Part shown: one piece after another, positions 47,318 through 56,499 of the stretch
Numbering within the stretch: position 1 is the stretch's first letter
Layout: each line of letters starts with the position of its first letter
NCBI GenBank assembly: GCA_029339195.1
Contig: JAPTJF010000249.1
Location: 25,341-89,340 of the forward strand
DNA length: 64,000 nt
Source: Micractinium sp. NFX-FRZ
Taxonomy: Eukaryota > Chlorophyta > Trebouxiophyceae > Chlorellales > Chlorellaceae
Direction of reading: 5' to 3'
Made by a program: the position numbers and the translations under genes
Notes under the pieces: model-generated
What the model was told of the DNA's origin: nothing
Database searches by the model: none
Seen by the model: only the letters and a program-made list of their open reading frames with translations

Positions 47318-50300
47318 TCAGATGAGGCCTGCCCGCTTCAGCTCAGCTGCCACGATGCCGCAAAAGGCATCGTTACCTGCAAGCACACTCAGCAGGCTGG
47401 ACACCTTGCTGCGCAGCACCCGGTCCGCCGCTTCTGCATTGATAGAAAAAAAGGTGGGGTGCACACAAAGTCGGAGGCTTGGTAACGAGGACAGCAGGTA
47501 GGACACGTTGGTGCGCAGCGTGCGGCCAGCTGCTCCTGCCCATTTATACAAAGGGAGGGAGGGCAAATCAGAGTTCAAGGCATTGCAGCAAGGTCAGTAG
47601 GCTGGGCACATTGCTGACAGCCCCCAGTACGCCGCCTCTGCAATTGAGAACGCAGCACCAGGGATTCAGAATTTGAGCAGCATGACGTGCGCCAATTGAC
47701 TTGTGTCCAACGTAGCAGAGCGGTGAAGAGCCGTGAGCCAACATTTAGGCAACCAAAGTCGCGCCACTTGCCCAATGAAGGACCGCTGCCCAACTTCCCA
47801 AAGGATTTCTTCACACAGACGGGACAACCGGTTGCCACCTGCAAACCTTGCTAGTTTTGCTAACCTAGTCATACAGCACTGCCGGATGTGGCTGAGAAAA
47901 TGCCCCCTGCAGCACAGGGCATCCCTACAGTCCCACGCCGCCAAACCCACAGCCTGACTCGCCCTCCACAGCCTGCATGTGTTGAGCACTTGCCTGTGAT
48001 GTCTACTGGGCGCGGCTGTGCTTCTGCTGCCGGTGGGGCTGCAGGCGGCTGCTGGAGCTGCAGCTGCTGTGCCGAGCCCCGCAGCAGGCTCTGCAGCAGC
48101 ATGCTCCCAGCGGCTGCTTCAGATGCCTCTGCTGCGGCTGGGGCGGGCGCTGCGGCTGCTGCCTCCTGCTGCAGCAGCTGTGGCGTCAGCAGCTGCATGG
48201 GCACTGCTGCGGGCGCCACAGCCGGGGGAGCAGGCGCCGCAGCTGTGGCAGCAGGCGCAGCGGGCAGCGGGGCTGCCGCAGGTGCAGTGCCAACCTTGAT
48301 GCCGGCAAAGAGACGAGCCAGATCATTGGAAGCACCTGGTACTGCCGGCTCGCTGGCAGACCCTGCCGTCTGCTGCAGCTGCGCAGGCATCAGTAGCGCA
48401 GGCTGTCCTGTCGCCGCCTGCGCCTGCTGGCTGTTGCTGCCCAGTGGGACTTCGTCAGGAACTACCACCCGGCGGTCCCAGAAACCGTCATCGCCGCCAC
48501 CTGCGCTCGCGGCAGAGTTGTCACCAGCCGCGGCGGCCGCAGAGTCGTCTTCCGCAGGGGTGGCCAGGGCCTGCAGGCATGAGGGGTAGGAAGAAGAAGA
48601 TCATGCATGAAGGTGGGGTGATGTATCTCCGGCACCCGATTGTACATACAAACATCTACTCGTAGACTTGGTGTGTCCCAGGGAAGGGTGTGCCTGCTTT
48701 AGCAAAGAGACTGAACCCATAAACACAAATAGACATGCACAGCAGCCTGGCATGCACACGTGAAACCAAGATACACTGTGCATGCTTGGCTCATTGCAGC
48801 ACCGACCTCCACTGTTGAAGGCACCGCCAAGTATGCTGGCCCATCCTCCCCCACCTGTCAAGTGGGCATGACTAGGCCCCACCATCCCAGACCATGTTGT
48901 GTACACATGCTGGACTCACCACAGCGCCGGCCTCTGCCTCAGAGGGCGCCGCAAATGTGCTGGCGATGCGCTGCAGCAGCGCCGAGATGCGGTCGCAGTC
49001 GGCATCATCATAAAACCAGATGCCCACCACCTGCACCAGCCATAGAATCACGGACAAATAGGTTAAAAAATATGTACGGCACCGCCAACAGGCGAGGGCA
49101 GCTGCCATCATCATAGATCAGAAGCCCAGATGCCCGCCACGTGCACAGTGCTGTGTAAAAGCGTGCTGAGTTGCAAGGTGTTCCAAACATAACCACAAAG
49201 CAGTACTTGTCACAGTCGGCATCACCTCAAAATCAGATGCCTTCCAAATATGAAAGAAAGTGCTTCTGTCAGTGCGCATATGGCCTGGAACACCCACACC
49301 CACAACACCAATTTGCTGGCTTGAACGAGAACATGAAATGTGCACCACCCGCCTCATTGGCATGCGTTTAGATGGACACACGCAGGTGCCGCAACAGTGA
49401 AAACAGCAAACAAAACCAACAGCAGTACCCACCTCATTGGCGCGGTTGCGGTACAGCACATACGGCTTCTGCACCTCGCACTGGAACCCGCCGTGCACGT
49501 CCTCCACAAAGTTGTCGGTGGCCACTGCAACACACACAGCAGAGCCCGCCGCGCACGTAGTGCACAACGTTGTTGGTGGCCACCGCAGGGGGGCAATAAG
49601 GCTTCGTGTTGAGTGGCAAGGGCAATCAACAACACCAGAGCAGGCAATAATTGCACACACATATGTATCGGGCTGCAGTGAAAGGCAGCACAACACGAAC
49701 AAGTGGCCGTGGCCACGGAGAACCAGGCGCGTGCATCCGCGCAACACTACAATGCCAGACCCACCACCCAGCACGGTAGGCCCCGCGACATTCTTCTTGA
49801 TGCCAGCTGCCACCAATCCACACCTTTTTTGTTTAATACTGAAGAAGTGTAATGCAGCTGATACAACTGTTCATTCACGTCGAATACATCAAACTAGACC
49901 CACCCACCCGCACTCTTCTTGTTCAGGATGACAAACTGGAAACGCGGCTGGCTGCGGCGCTTCACCAGGAACAGCGACCCCTCCACATCCTTACGGCTCT
50001 GCATTCCAGGGGCAGCAACTACACTTGCAGTTCAGTCTGCGCCTGGACACACCGAACACCTGGACACACCGAACAACCAGCCCTTCAAGTTCTTGGAGCG
50101 GCAGCAAGCAGTCAGGGTGCATGAAGCAAGAGCATTGGATATCGCTCTAGAAGAACACAGCCGCGGAACACACAAATGGTTCAGTTGGCTGCTGGCTTTT
50201 CTGTTGCTAGCCCTTCCGTATGTTCTGTCCAAGACAGGGCGAGGCCATGCATCACATCAACAACAGCATCGCAGCATACATCACACCTCAGCACCAGAGT

Positions 50301-50865
50301 GGCACTGCACACATCAGGCAGCACCACTGCACGCAATACATCACGTACCAGCAGCAAAGTAGGACAGGAGGAGAAGCCACAGCACACCGCACGTATCACA
50401 CATCACATATCAGTGTACAAAGAAGAAAAAACATGGACAATGCACAGCACACCACAGCACCACGGTGCACACGGCGCAGCAGCACAAGCATGGATGCTCG
50501 TCATCTTCAACAGAAACAGCAGTTCGGACTCACCCAGCGCTTGGAGGGGATGTCGAAATCATAGAGTGCCACGTGGCCCGCAGTGGCCAGCAGCTGCAGC
50601 ACAAGGGCGGGTGGGCATGTGACCAGCGGACGGTCAGGCGCGCGTGCAGCAGTGACAGCGGCAGTGGGCGGGACAGGGAAACCAATGGGGGTGGGGAGGG
50701 ACGATGCTGGCGCCCCTTGCCGGGTGAAACGTGAGCTGCTGCCCACAAAACAGCAATCACTACATACCCACCCACCTCTTCTATCTGCGGGTCAATGCGG
50801 CGCAGCACGTTCAGGTTCATCTGCTCCGCTGCCCGCTGGTCAATGACGGGGCGGCTGTTTGCCAT
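47318..50865 (-). CDS. DCP1: DCP1, mRNA-decapping complex EVH1 subunit
   Basis: DCP1 activates the DCP2 decapping enzyme in cytoplasmic mRNA decay. Exons read: 50865-50776, 50593-50534, 49998-49908, 49524-49433, 49030-48920, 48570-47994 and 47433-47318. The EVH1 domain is complete: AAEQMNLNVLRRIDPQIEE, LLATAGHVALYDFDIPSKRW, SRKDVEGSLFLVKRRSQPRF, DNFVEDVHGGFQCEVQKPYV, LYRNRANEVVGIWFYDDADC and DRISALLQRIAS. These match the human and plant proteins position for position. Exon 6 is a low-complexity Ala/Pro/Gln linker. The last exon gives a trimerisation-type helix VLRSKVSSLLSVLAGNDAF ending ELKRAGLI. The intron after exon 6 has a GC donor (ACAG|gcaagt). Several introns hold degenerate copies of exon edges. 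DCP1 and ALG5 are divergent with 566 nt between start codons. Confidence 0.9.
47470..47650 (-). repeat. Two echoes of the DCP1 last-exon 5' edge
   Basis: At about 47545-47470 the minus strand reads cag then GAGCAGCTGGCCGCACGCTG, giving AAGRTLRTNVSYLLSSL. At about 47650-47575 it reads cag then AGGCGGCGTACTGGGGGCTG. The real exon starts AAGCGGCGGACCGGGTGCTG and gives AADRVLRSKVSSLLSVL. All three keep an AG acceptor. The middle copy stays open into the true exon. Confidence 0.7.
49101..49243 (-). repeat. Two echoes of the DCP1 GIWFYDD exon edge
   Basis: Plus-strand segments at 49101-49146 (gccatcatcatagatcagaa then gcccagatgcccgcca) and 49211-49243 (cacagtcggcatcacctcaa then aatcagatgcc) resemble the true edge at 48994-49037 (cgcagtcggcatcatcataa then aaccagatgccca). 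Both lie upstream of the exon on the minus strand. Confidence 0.7.
49544..49588 (-). repeat. Echo of the DCP1 DNFVEDVHGG exon edge
   Basis: On the plus strand gcccgccgcgcacgtagtgc then acaacgttgttggtggccac matches the true edge acccgccgtgcacgtcctcc then acaaagttgtcggtggccac at 49487-49526. The following acceptor CTGC is changed to CCGC. On the minus strand the copy reads ATNNVVHYVRGG. Confidence 0.8.
49789..49815 (-). repeat. Weak echo of the DCP1 FVILNKKS exon 3' edge
   Basis: The plus strand reads cattcttcttgatgccagct, similar to cactcttcttgttcaggatg at 49911. The copy is downstream of that exon on the minus strand. The match is short. Confidence 0.4.
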
Positions 50866-51431
50866 GGTGCCGGGGCGCAAGCTGGCTGGGTGTGCAGCGA
50901 ATGGTGTGTTGGGAGAGCAGCACACCTAGTCCTACACTCTAAGAAGGGGAAGCACGCACAGGAAATGGCATTATTGTGGCAGCAGGCAAGGCAAAGGCGG
51001 GAGTGGCGGCAATGGCGGCGGCGGGAGCGGTGGCAGCAGTGGGCACCAACCTCCCCTTCCCACACTCTCCGCCCACCTTGAGGTGCTGCGTGGCGCGGCC
51101 GGCGCTGAATCCTTCGCCTGCAGACTGTTGATGGCCGCGGCGGCGTCTGGCAAAAGGCCACTTGCGGGCTTCCCCTATGTAGGCTCGTGGTGTTCGTGAA
51201 ATCGAGATTTAATTTCTGGGAGAAGCGCACTGGCATGTCTGCTGGCGGGCGACAGCAGAGGCAGCAGGAGGCGGAAATGCGCACCGGAACGAGGCCAGCA
51301 ATTCGCCCGAGACTGTCGCATTCCGTGATCGGGCATTGCTCAAATACGTTGCCGCGCTGCAGGGCCGCGTTCGGCGCACATAAAAACGCGCAAAAGCCCC
51401 ACCACCGGGAGTTGCCTGCTGGCCGCGGGTG
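50866..51431. promoter_or_regulatory. Divergent promoter region, DCP1 / ALG5
   Basis: The 566 nt between start codons contains both promoters. A GGCGG-rich stretch lies at about 51000-51040. No defined element was recognised. Confidence 0.45.
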
Positions 51432-54400
51432 ATGCTGTTTTCAGTCGCCATTCTACTGCTGGTGCGTTATGGCGCCGTTTGGGCAGCCCAGCCGCAGTGT
51501 GCCCTCTGGACACACCTGCTATTGGCCTCCTGGCTGCCCTGGAGGGGCCGGCAGGCCGCAAAAGTAGTGCATGTCGCCGATCGGGTCCAGATGGCTGCAG
51601 CCAGCAAAACCGCTGTCGATGTGGAGGAGCGGCGCTGCGCCGCCAGTTGGGGTCCGCCACTCGCCCGCATGCCTGCCGGGTTTACACAGCAGGAGGCGCT
51701 GCTTGCTCGTTTGCCCTGCTGTCGCCGGGCGCCACAATGCGCCCTGGATGTTGTACCGTACCTTGCCTGCAGGTGGCGGCGGCAGTGGCTATGGCAAAGC
51801 TGGTGTGGGGCGCGTTTGCGCGCCTGAACTCCGACAGCCAGCTCAAAGTGGCAGACTTTGCATTTGAAGACCCCAGCAGCCTGAAGAAGGTGTGCGCGGT
51901 TTAGGCATAGCCTGTTCCTGAGCAAAGGGCTGGGAGTTACAACGACAGGGTGGCGGGGCCTTGAAGCTGGCCGGTAGGCGCCCTGGGTGGCACCGCTTGC
52001 CGCCTTGCACTGCCTGGCCGCCTTCCCTGCACATTTCATGTGCACACGCCCATCTTGCGCCCGCCTGCCCCTTCCTCGCATTTGATGCCACAGGTTCCCT
52101 GTCCCAGCATCTTCAGCGAGCCCACCAAGCAGCTGTCTGTGGTGATCCCTGCCTTTAATGAGGAGGATCGTCTACCCGCGACGCTGCAGGAGACGCTCAG
52201 GTGGGGCTGGCAGGCTAGGTGTGTTCTGTTTGTTGGGCCATCAGGGCGCTCGTTCTCCCGTACCCCCGGTTGTTGGGGGGTGGGGGGACCTCACGCTGCA
52301 ACTGATCTTAGCACATGCAGGGCATCCTGCGCTGTCGTGGTGCCTGCTGGTGCGCTAAGTGCATGCGCCAGCCAAGATCAATTTGGTGTTCCTTGCTCCT
52401 ATGCTGCCCTGCATGCTGGCCTCCAATTCACTGTGGGCTTCTACAATTTCACCAGCCTTCATTGTGGGCCGTGCACTTTCCCTCTGCGTTTGCCAGCGCC
52501 GGCGCGGCCGCTAGGGGGCCTCTATCATCTGAAGTCATCTTCAACCTTTACAGTTTCCTCACTGCCTGCCTTCCCCCCTTCCTGCAGCTATTTGCAGTGC
52601 AGCCGTTTACCTCACTATAGCCATGATGCCAGGGCGCCATTTCACCTGCCCGTCCATTGACTTCAATGGACGACCCTTAAATTTCCAGCCCTCCCTCTTC
52701 CCTGCAGCTACCTTCAGCGCCGGCGCGACCGCCAGGGCGCCTCCTTTACATATGAGGTCATCATCGTTGACGATGGCAGCAAAGATGGCACTGTGCGTGC
52801 GGCCACCGAATTTGTTCGGAAGCACGGCTTTGATGCAGTGCGGGTCCTGCGCCTGCCGCAGAACCGCGGCAAGGGCTACGCAGGTATGTGGTTGCTGCTC
52901 TTATCATCAAAGCTGTTCTGTACGCATGCTTTAAGCAGCACGCTTGCTGCGCCTGCCGTAGAACTCACGGCGAGGGCTAAGCAGGTGGGTGCTGCATGCA
53001 GTGCCTAGGGCAGGCTGAGCGTGGGAGCTGTGTGCCCAGCCTGTGGTGCAAACAGCAGCCCTGTCCATCACAGACCGTGCTTGAGCTCTGCCAAGGTGCC
53101 AAGTAGCAGTAGCAGCGAACTGCACGCTGCCTGGAGCTGTGGCGAACTGTGGGAAGCACTACATGGCTGCCCGCCTTCTGGTCAACATTGCATAACATTG
53201 TCTCCAACCTGAAGAGACTTCGCTGGACACCTCCTGCGCATGTGTTTGACCTCCGAGCTCGCTCTACTCTCACCGTCCTCTTGCTGCTTCTTGTGCTGCT
53301 GCAGTCACATTGGGTATGCTGGTCTCGCAGGGGCATCGGCTGCCACTGACAAACGCAAAGCAACCAGTGAGTGCTGATGTTACTGGCCGCTGCTACCCAT
53401 GCCGTGCAGTCAAGTCGGGCATGCTGTGCTCGCGGGGGCAGCGGCTGCTCATGATGGATGCTGATGGGGCCACCAAGGTGTCAGATCTGGAGCGACTTGA
53501 GGCAAAGCTGGTGGACATCTCAAGTGAGTGACACACTGACATGCATCGGGTTCATTGATGCATGAAGGGGACAGGGAGGGGCAGACATGTATCAACAGAG
53601 GCAGAATTTAGAGCTGCAGATATTTCGGACGAGTTGGGAGAATGTTTTGAGAACATGGCAGGGAGCAGTTTTGAGGAAGTGGCAGGAAATGAAGCCCACA
53701 GCTGACAGGACATCTGCTAGCTTTGCCTGCCATTGTGGTTGCTGTGTGCCCTTTGTAACTCTTGCTGCATTGTTTTCCTCATCCTGTATGAGCAGGCCAC
53801 AAGGAGGACCCTGTTGGCTCGTCTGGCAGGAGTAAAGCGGCAGCAGCAGCAGCCGCTGGCACCAACAACGCGGGCCTCGGTTTTGTGCTGGGCAGCAGAG
53901 CGCACATGCAGGTGCGGGCAGCTGTGTCGCATGTCTTACCACCTACTGCACTGCCTGGGTTGGCTAGGCGCAGCACAACAACACGCGTGGTGCAGTTCAG
54001 TTTGAGTTTTGCTGCTTGCTCCATTCATGCTGCTCAGATGTCATCAAGCGTTGCTGCTAGGGCCTCTGTGCTCTGCGAAACACTTGCCTACATCATACCT
54101 GCGGCAGGATCCGATGCCGGCCACCAAGAGCAGCACGCTGCGTGACTTGATGCGCTTCTGTGACACTGCAGTGCATGCACTTTCCTGTCCCCCTGACCTC
54201 AACACCTGTCTTTTCCTGTTTTGTCAACCTGCAGGATGCAGCCACCGCCAAGCGCAGCGCGGTGCGCAACTTCCTGATGCACGGCTTCCACCTGCTCGTC
54301 ATGATGGTGGTGGGCGGCCAGATTCGAGACACGCAGTGCGGCTTCAAGGTGTGTGTGTGTGTTTCCCTTGAACAATGTTCCTTGTCACGCCTCGCGCTCG

Positions 54401-55788
54401 CGCTCTCCCTCTGCCTCGCGGGTGCAGATTTTCATAGTGATCGTCGACCCCCAGCAGCTTTGCAGCAGCCACCTTGCCTCAGTGCTTTGGCTCGCTTTTC
54501 CCCTGTCTCAGTCTTGCATGCGAGTCCTCCCTTGCCTAACACGTTCCCCTGGAGCTTCACATGCAGTTGTCAGCCCAACAACTCTGCAACAACCACCTGC
54601 CTGGATCTTTGGCATGTCATCATTTATCATTTAAAATGTCATCCCCTCCCCCTGCCCCCGGCCACCCCTCCCCACCCAAACAAACATACTCTTTGCTTCC
54701 TCCCCTCAAATCATGGTGTGGCTTTCGACTCCCTCCTGTCTCCCGCCTCGCACTGTTCTCTGCCTCGCACCCTCCCTTCCCTGCAGCTTTCTATGGACAA
54801 ACGGGCCAGCAGCTGTGCAACAACCACCCCGCCTGAAGCCTTCACACTGTCCTGCCGTCTCAAACACCATGCGCGCTCGTCCTGTGCTCTTGCAGCTCTT
54901 CACACGGTCGGCGGCCCAGCAGCTGTACAGCAATCAACGGCTGCAACGGTGGTGCTTTGACGTTGAGCTCATCTACCTAGCGCAGCAGCTCAAGGTCAGC
55001 TCTGGCGGTTTGTGTGTTTGTGGTAGATTTGCAGCGCGGGTGCTTTTCGACGTTAAGCTGATCCATCTGGCGCCGCAGCCTAAGGGGATGCTATGGTGTC
55101 AATCAGATGCTGCTTGTAGAGTGCGTTTGAGGTTTGCTTTCACTATCAAGCTCGCCTGAGGTTTAACACCCTTTCCCATCCCTAGCCTGCCCCAACCTTT
55201 CCTCTCGGGCAGAGGTGCGTGTGAGCTGGATGGAGATCCCGGGGCCCAAGCCAATACCATTTTTCAATGCCTGTTCTGCCCCGACTTTGCCCCAGAATCG
55301 CAGGGGCCAAAGGCAGAGGTGCAGTTTATGGGTTTGATCCCTGGCTGAAAATGACCGGCCTCCCCAAACCTCTCCCAAACACATCCCCGCCTGCCTAACG
55401 ATTGCAGGTGCCGATGGCGGAGGTGCAGGTGAACTGGACGGAGATCCCCGGGTCCAAGATCCGGGTGACGTCCATGGTGCACATGGCGCTGGAACTGGTC
55501 ATGATCAAGGTTGGCTACGAAGGTGAGCTGTGGTTTGGATTTCCCGGTCGTGTTGGTCCTGTCACTGGAGCTGCCCTGGCACACCACAGGGCGTACGTTT
55601 GTGGAAAGACCGCGTGCGGGCTGAACGCATGTGTAGTGTGTCAGGGTACACGCGGGATGCATGCGCATGATACCGTGCATCGGCCAGGCTGTGCATCCTT
55701 GCGTTCAGCTGGAGCCTGCCTCCTCCCTGGTTGTGCAGGCGGCCTTTGGAAGGTCCGTGGGCCCCAGGAAGTGGGCAAGCTCAACTGA
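51432..55788 (+). CDS. ALG5: ALG5, dolichyl-phosphate beta-glucosyltransferase
   Basis: It transfers glucose from UDP-glucose to dolichyl phosphate at the ER, supplying glucose for N-glycan precursors. Exons: 51432-51461, 51773-51889, 52094-52200, 52708-52883, 53410-53523, 53796-53911, 54234-54348, 54896-54993, 55408-55522 and 55739-55788. Exon 1 plus exon 2 give one membrane anchor MLFSVAILLLVAAAVAMAKL. The GT-A domain follows: EPTKQLSVVIPAFNEEDRLP, YEVIIVDDGSKDGTVRA, RVLRLPQNRGKGYA, VKSGMLCSRGQRLLMMDADG (DxD), GFVLGSRAHMQ, GGQIRDTQCGFK, LFTRSAAQQLYSNQRLQRWC, FDVELIYLAQQLKVPMAEVQ, NWTEIPGSKIRV and GLWKVRGPQEVGKLN. This tracks human ALG5 from end to end, with an added Ser/Ala patch before GFVLGS. 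Its introns hold at least eight degenerate exon-edge copies. TGTAA lies 40 nt past the stop. Confidence 0.95.
52491..52676 (+). repeat. Two echoes of ALG5 exon 4 5' edge
   Basis: At 52493-52545 the intron reads cagcgccggcgcggccgcta, then a block ending gaagtcatctt. The true exon at 52714-52767 reads cagcgccggcgcgaccgcca, then a block ending gaggtcatcat. The copied acceptor has decayed to gcgt. A second, weaker copy at about 52584-52676 keeps ctgcagctat and gccagggcgcc. Both are upstream of the exon. Confidence 0.8.
52947..52988 (+). repeat. Echo of ALG5 exon 4 3' edge with donor
   Basis: The copy reads ctgcgcctgccgtagaactc then acggcgagggctaagcag|gtgggt. The true edge at 52848-52889 reads ctgcgcctgccgcagaaccg then cggcaagggctacgcag|gtatg. 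It has a one-base shift and in-frame stops, so it is non-functional. It lies downstream of the exon. Confidence 0.85.
53301..53350 (+). repeat. Echo of ALG5 exon 5 5' edge
   Basis: The copy gcagtcacattgggtatgct then ggtctcgcaggggcatcggc resembles the true acceptor and exon at 53406 onward, gcagtcaagtcgggcatgct then gtgctcgcgggggcagcggc. The AG acceptor is intact. Confidence 0.85.
54423..54830 (+). repeat. Three echoes of ALG5 exon 8 5' edge
   Basis: The true edge at 54892 reads gcagctcttcacacggtcgg then cggcccagcagctgtacagc. Copies lie at about 54423-54472 (gcagattttcatagtgatcg then tcgacccccagcagctttgc), 54563-54598 (gcagttgtcagcccaacaac then tctgcaacaacc) and 54783-54830 (gcagctttctatggacaaac then gggccagcagctgtgcaaca). 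All keep the AG acceptor and all are upstream. With the exon this edge is present four times. Confidence 0.85.
55039..55095 (+). repeat. Echo of ALG5 exon 8 3' edge
   Basis: The copy gcttttcgacgttaagctga then tccatctggcgccgcagcct resembles the true gctttgacgttgagctcatc then tacctagcgcagcagctcaa at 54953-54993. It is frameshifted, and the donor GT is now GG. It lies downstream. Confidence 0.8.
55209..55256 (+). repeat. Echo of ALG5 exon 9 5' region
   Basis: The copy gcagaggtgcgtgtgagctg then gatggagatcccggggccca resembles the true gcggaggtgcaggtgaactg then gacggagatccccgggtcca at 55418. A further short match (aggcagaggtgcag) lies at about 55308-55322. Confidence 0.8.
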
Positions 55789-55828
55789 AGCTGATTTGCA
55801 CCGGTGGACAGTTGCCAGCTGCCCACTT

Positions 55829-55833
55829 CTGTA
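55829..55833 (+). terminator. TGTAA polyadenylation motif of ALG5
   Basis: TGTAA lies about 40 nt after the ALG5 stop codon, in ttctgtaaccc. The sequence from there to 56499 has no supported gene and should hold the RBP promoter and leader. Confidence 0.5.
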
Positions 55834-56499
55834 ACCCTTCCCTACACCCGTGTTCAGCTCACTGGCGCCCAGGCCTTGCGGGGCGGCGCTGCCGCGCCGC
55901 CCCGCCTCCGCGAGGGGCAGCAGCTGTGCCGGCGCTTGCTTGCGGCGGTGTTGCCTGGCTAGGAAGCATTTTTGTTGTCTTTTGGCAGCCTCCGGCGGGC
56001 CAGGCAGTTTTGGAGAGGGTTGCATTGTTCGAGGACGGCAGTCAAGAGACTGTGCACTGCGGGAACACAGTCGGGCGCAAGGGCGTGCGTTTTCGATGGT
56101 GGTCATGCTTCCGAGCAAGGAGGAAGCGACCAGGGGGGCACCCGCTCGCTAGGGCTCTGAAGACATGGCCGACGGTCCACCTGGGCGGCGCACGCGGTGG
56201 CAGAAGACGGCTTAGACTGGGGCTGGGCCTCCGACCCATCTCCCTCTCTGTCGCACAACGACAGAGCTGAAAGGCTGGTGCACGCCCTCAGAGCGGTCCA
56301 TTGCCAGCCGGCCCGATTGCCAGCCGGCCTGCCGCTCGCTTTGGCGCCTCCCAGGTCTTAAACGGCGCAGCATTAGTCAAAGGTCCCCTGCGCAGCACGC
56401 AAGAGCCTCTAGGGCACACCCCAAGTTTGAGACTCCGAGTGCAGCACGCCGCCGGGCCAACAGCGCCGGCCTGCACCTGCAGCATCGCAAGGAGGAGCC

